From positions 113,794,347-113,858,346 of the forward strand of contig NC_051083.1 of the NCBI RefSeq assembly GCF_004664715.2: 64,000 nt of DNA, in the 5' to 3' direction. Within the stretch, counting starts at the first letter, position 1. Each line of letters starts with the position of its first letter. The DNA comes from Peromyscus leucopus (taxonomy: Eukaryota; Chordata; Mammalia; Rodentia; Cricetidae). Below are positions 61,424 to 64,000 of this stretch, in pieces. Position numbers and translations under genes: made by a program. The notes beneath the pieces are model-generated. The model did not search any database. It saw nothing but the letters and a program-made list of their open reading frames with translations, and was not told the origin of the DNA.

Positions 61424-61610
61424 GGGCTGGAGAGATGGCTCAGTGATTAAGAGCCCTTGCTGCTCTTGGAGAGGACCCAGGTTCGATTCTCAAAACCTAC
61501 ATCATGGTTCACAACTGTCTGTAACTCCATTTCAGGGGACTTAGCGTCCTATTCTTACCTCTTCAGGCACATGGTGCACATACATACATTCACACACAAA
61601 AATAAAATTA
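61424..61610 (+). repeat. B3 SINE
   Basis: GGCTGGAGAGATGGCTCAGT to ACACACAAAAATAAAAT. Confidence 0.8.
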
Positions 61611-61724
61611 GACAACAATGAGTACAAGGTTATGTTGTGATAATAGATGTTGAGAACATACACTCAACATCATTGACTGCTCCTAGAAAAAAATAATTGG
61701 ATTAATTTATTTTAAAATTTGTAT

Positions 61725-61862
61725 TTATTTGTGTGTGGAGAGCGCACTAAGCAAGCCAGTATGTGTGTGGAGGTCACAGGACAGCCTGCAGGAGTAGATT
61801 CTCACCTTCTACCATAGGGGTTCCAAGGATTGAACTCGGGTCACCATCTCATGCCTCTCAGA
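61725..61862 (-). repeat. RSINE/B3-type SINE
   Basis: GGAGGTCACAGGACAGCCTG and GATTGAACTCGGGTCACCAT. Confidence 0.55.
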
Positions 61863-62396
61863 GTTTTTGTGTACAACTCTATATTATGTTTTTTGGGCTA
61901 AATTTATTTTGAAACATTTCATTTCTTTTGGTATCATTGTCCTAAGGGGGGCTGAGGTGGAGGATGGCTTTCCTGTCAGGTGGAACATTTTATTTGATTT
62001 TTGGGTGATCCTCCAGCAGGAGAGTCCAATAGTTGCTTTCTATACACCCGGTCCTTTGTCTAACTGTAAACTAAAAATGTCTAGTGAAGGTACAATAGTC
62101 CCAGGCAGGTGTCCTTGTTTGAAGGTGTTTCTTTAATGGTCTCACTGGAATCCTGCTATGAGAGAGTCCCCAGATGACAGCACCTGAGTTCTTTCCTGTT
62201 AGGCCTGTGCAGCTCTGTCCCCAGACAGCAAAATGTAACAATGTTGTAGAGGGCTTCTCATCCAAAGAAAGGTCCAGCTCACCTCTACAGTCCTTTGCCA
62301 AGACCACCTGACCTCAGGCTCATCATAACCACCAGTATGCTTCTTGTTTCATGGCCTGGATCCCCAGTCTTTAGTATTCCAGTTCGAGGTGGTTTT

Positions 62397-62399
<3 letters not shown>
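61863..62399. other. 3' flank of Rab33a, unique sequence
   Basis: No gene or repeat recognised. Confidence 0.35.

Positions 62400-62457
<58 letters not shown>
62400..62457. repeat. (CT)n microsatellite
   Basis: About 28 CT units in the position of a B1 A-tail. Confidence 0.95.
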
Positions 62458-62459
<2 letters not shown>

Positions 62460-62622
62460 AGATAGGGTTTCTCTGTGTAGCTTTGCGCCTTTCCTGGATC
62501 TCGCTCTGTAGACCAGGCTGGCCTCGAACTCACAGAGATCCACCTGGCTCTGCCTTCCAAGTGCTGGGATTAAAGGTGTGCACCACCACCACCACCACCA
62601 CCACCACCACCACCACCATCCG
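62458..62622 (-). repeat. B1 SINE with expanded ACC repeat
   Basis: Full antisense B1 (AGGGTTTCTCTGTGTAGCTT); the left-end CACCACC motif has grown to about 13 units at 62580-62619. Confidence 0.9.
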
Positions 62623-63344
62623 GTTAGAGGTGGTTTTCTACACAATGTCTTGCCTCTGCATCTTACCAAAAGAGCTGGGGTTCTGTCGCCTGTTGATTTG
62701 ATAACTAATGAAACCCTGGTTGGTATGCTTTCCCATGACTGAGTACTTTACAACTGTGAGTCAGACTGTACTTGTTTGCTCAGAGGCCTGTATCCAACAT
62801 GGGGATAGACTGTGGCCAAGGTCAGTGAGGTTAAGGACCATCACCTCAATTACTCAGAAAGTCCAGGGTCATATGCTGATCTAAGCACCACTGCCCAGGG
62901 CTGGGGCAGAAAAGATCCTTAGTCCAGAATAGTTGGATAAGCCCAGGAAAGGAACTTAAGCCTACTGGGGGTGAGGTGGGTACACCCATGTCCAGAAAGG
63001 CAGCTTTCTAGAAAGCAAGGCTTAAATTCTGCCATGTTTACTAGCAAATGCCAGTAGAGGTGGAGTTTATTATCTTGAAACACCTCAGGGGACAGAGTTG
63101 CTGCCTTCCTTCATAGATACCTTCCTCCATTGGTCATCCCTCATCACCTTCCTGGAAGGGTACTTGTTCCTTTGGGAAGGGCCAGCTTTAGGCTCTTGAA
63201 CTACTTTGAAGTTTCTTGATGATGTCAGTATGATTTATACAGTGCAACCACCAGGGTTAAACTCCTGTTTTGATTCCAAGTCCCTTGGCTCTGTATGGCC
63301 CTAAGGGCTGTGCAGGGTCATTAGGATTGATGAAATATCACATC
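62623..63344. other. 3' flank, unique sequence
   Basis: No gene or repeat recognised. Confidence 0.35.
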
Positions 63345-63450
63345 TGGGATTCTTTTGGATTAGTGGTTCTCAAACGCTGGTTCAAGCTAACTGCCGGATC
63401 TCAATTAGAGTACGTATTTCCAAACCACTCTATCTAGAAGCTCTAAAGTG
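63345..63450 (+). repeat. MER5-like hAT fossil fragment
   Basis: TTAGTGGTTCTCAAACGCTG is the typical terminal motif; the body is degraded. Confidence 0.45.
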
Positions 63451-63453
63451 GTG

Positions 63454-63681
63454 TTCAGGAGCTGGAATTTTTAAAATGTCCACAGATAACTCTGTGGTGC
63501 CCCCATGTCTGTATGGGTCTAGCTTTCCCTAAGCTTTTTGACAAGCTCGAACAGCAGAAATGATCTGTTCAGGAACTGGAATTTGTAAAATGTCCCCAGA
63601 TAACTCTGTGGTGCCCCCATGTCTGTATGGGTCTAGGTTTCCCTAAGCTTTCTGACAAGCTCGAGCAGCAGGAATGATCTT
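63454..63681. repeat. 114-bp tandem duplication
   Basis: Two units beginning TTCAGGAGCTGGAATTT and TTCAGGAACTGGAATTT, about 93 percent alike, head to tail at 63454 and 63568. Confidence 0.92.
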
Positions 63682-64000
63682 TCTGGAGCCACAGCACTAA
63701 AGCCAGCTGTGTGAATAGGACACTCTGGGTTTCCAGGGAACTCAACCTAGTGAAGTGGATCCTTTCAGGCCCTAAGCAAGAAAAATGAAACTATTTTGGT
63801 CATACCCATTGTCCTTGGGCTGTTTGCCTGAAACTAGTGGGTAAGAGCCTCTTAACTTCAAGAGACTTGGGAAGACTAATCCTGTGTATAAACACTTCCA
63901 CACTGAGTGCCACTCTAGACGCAGGAAGACACAAACTTGACATGGCAAGGAGAATGCACAGCCACCGCACTCCCCCTGCTGGCCAAGTTCGTGAAGGCAG

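Overview
This is nuclear DNA from a rodent. The window is dense in B1, B2/B3, B4 and ID SINEs and holds two intron-split vertebrate genes. Most full-length B1 copies carry the 'ccaggaaaggc(g/a)ca' type of right arm. From memory this form is typical of Cricetidae (hamster, vole, deer mouse) rather than mouse or rat, so a cricetid is my best guess. AIFM1 and RAB33A are neighbours and divergent at human Xq26, so this is probably the syntenic part of the X chromosome.

Layout. (1) 1-2.8 kb: repeat-filled intergenic DNA beyond the Aifm1 3' end. (2) 2.8-43 kb, minus strand: the complete Aifm1 gene (apoptosis-inducing factor, mitochondrial). I could place all 16 coding exons, with matching phases and GT/AG borders, plus the mutually exclusive alternative exon 2b. 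The joined frame is 1,839 nt, or 612 residues with exon 2a; the exon 2b form would have 608. (3) 43-49 kb: the intergenic gap between the two start codons. A GC-rich Aifm1 promoter with two NRF1-like sites lies at one end and a GC-rich Rab33a promoter region at the other. (4) 49.0-60.6 kb, plus strand: the complete Rab33a gene in two coding exons (237 residues), separated by a 10.7-kb intron. (5) 60.6-64 kb: repeat-rich flank with no gene that I can recognise.

Function. Aifm1 encodes a FAD/NADH oxidoreductase of the mitochondrial intermembrane space, needed for respiratory-chain biogenesis and able to act as a death effector. Rab33a encodes a Golgi/vesicle small GTPase of neurons and lymphocytes. 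They are neighbours by conserved synteny; nothing here shows joint control.

I found no operon, CRISPR array, phage or other novel multi-gene system. The observations most worth checking are: a possible intronic polyadenylation site just inside the Rab33a intron that would give a 106-residue truncated GTPase; the Aifm1 exon 2a/2b pair in a SINE-poor 3-kb block; two antisense L1 3' ends in Aifm1 introns that present acceptor-like sites; a coding-like fossil at 30.3-30.6 kb; two B1 elements whose base-drop pattern looks like assembly error; and a 65-nt alternating purine-pyrimidine tract next to the Rab33a start codon. Repeat family names are from recognition by eye; boundaries are approximate to about 10 nt unless target-site duplications are given.
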